DNA of 64,000 nucleotides, taken from assembly GCA_001725945.1 (NCBI GenBank), contig LRMT01000091.1, forward strand, positions 1 through 64,000, in the 5' to 3' direction. Source of the stretch: Cupriavidus sp. UYMMa02A (lineage in GTDB: Bacteria > Pseudomonadota > Gammaproteobacteria > Burkholderiales > Burkholderiaceae). Position numbers and translations under genes: made by a program. This document shows, piece by piece, positions 63,571 to 64,000 of the stretch. The notes beneath the pieces were generated by a model, which did not search any database, was not told the origin of the DNA, and worked only from the letters and a program-made list of their open reading frames with translations. The stretch's first letter is position 1. Each line of letters begins with the position of its first letter.

Positions 63571-64000
63571 ATGAAGATCACCCCAACCACGCTCACGCTT
63601 AAGCAGTTTTTCTCAGTAGGCAACGAGCAGTTCCTTATCCCCGCCTACCAACGCCGCTATGCATGGGGCCAGCGCCAGCAGCGTGAGTTGTTCGATGACC
63701 TGCGGCTGCTTGCGCCAGGAGACACGCACCTTTTGGGCACGGTGCTGTTCCTCTCGGACACCCACAAGCCCGACATCAACCAGCTCGAACTCGTGGACGG
63801 CCAGCAACGCGTCACGACCATCACTATCTTGATGAGGGTACTGGCGCGTCGATTTGAGCAAGAACGGAAGGAAAACACCGCGCAGAAAATTGCGGAGTTG
63901 CTGCAGTGTGAGGACGTGGAAGGGCGAGTGATGCCGAAGCTTCAACTCGGCGATCTGGATCATGGTGACTACGTGCGCATCATGGATGGAGGCGATATCT
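63571..64000 (+). CDS. DUF262 (GmrSD-type) protein, 5' part only
   Basis: The first 143 residues are present; the gene runs off the window. LTLKQFFSVGNEQFLIPAYQ, then RRYAWGQRQQRELFDDLRLL, LLGTVLF and LVDGQQRVTTITILMRVLA are the DUF262 signature, including the DGQQR nucleotide-interaction motif found in GmrSD-type type IV restriction enzymes and related defence proteins. A GAGGAG ribosome-binding site precedes the ATG. The C-terminal DUF1524 HNH nuclease expected in GmrSD-type proteins would lie beyond the window. Confidence 0.85.
   Translation, partial: MKITPTTLTLKQFFSVGNEQFLIPAYQRRYAWGQRQQRELFDDLRLLAPGDTHLLGTVLFLSDTHKPDINQLELVDGQQRVTTITILMRVLARRFEQERKENTAQKIAELLQCEDVEGRVMPKLQLGDLDHGDYVRIMDGGDI

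Overview
The first 19.5 kb is the replication-origin segment of a GC-rich beta-proteobacterial chromosome. It carries mnmE, yidC, yidD, rnpA and rpmH, then oriC, then dnaA, dnaN and gyrB in the standard order. A Bug/TctC solute-binding protein, a Sbal_3080-type lipoprotein and the protein sequences point to Burkholderiaceae, most likely Cupriavidus or Ralstonia (inference; no database search was possible).

The sequence contains many single-base deletions, mostly in short homopolymers or GC runs. They break essential genes (dnaA about three times, gyrB, yidC, mnmE, rnpA, yidD) as often as accessory genes, and each repair restores a canonical family sequence. For example, one restored T makes mnmE end in F-C-I-G-K-stop. 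I therefore treat most frameshifts as sequencing or assembly errors and give coordinates for the whole repaired gene, naming the breakpoints.

From 19.8 to 43.4 kb lies a complete Dpd (7-deazaguanine in DNA) modification-restriction island. On the + strand dpdE-F-G-H-I-J-K-D form one operon, nearly every junction overlapping. On the - strand dpdC, a second DGQHR protein, dpdA, dpdB, queC and queD form the modification operon. The operons converge with zero bases between the dpdD and queD stops. QueD and QueC contribute to preQ0 synthesis, DpdA/DpdB exchange it for guanine in DNA, DpdC should convert the nitrile to the amide, and the helicase, ATPase and PLD-type proteins are the presumed restriction arm. 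Two paralogous DGQQR proteins flanking dpdA are the least ordinary part.

From 43.4 to 46.3 kb are a PD-(D/E)XK-like gene, an IS5-type transposase fragment and largely non-coding DNA. From 46.28 kb there is a Tn7-like transposon (tnsA, tnsB, tnsC, long tniQ/tnsD-type) with a plausible TGTGTGA left end at 46280 and a candidate right end at 56285. Its cargo is small unknown genes and a HipB-like regulator.

From 56.4 kb to the end is a mosaic: a fragment of a DISARM DrmD-type helicase, a tandem-HD (p)ppGpp-hydrolase-like gene, a metK fragment, a TY-Chap/YbjN-fold gene, a macrodomain/PARG-like gene, a CsrA-like gene with an insertion, a truncated DUF6946-like gene, and a 275-bp direct repeat of a small-protein locus that also lies at 53.6 kb. 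The window ends inside a DUF262 (GmrSD-type) gene. I see no rRNA, tRNA or CRISPR array.
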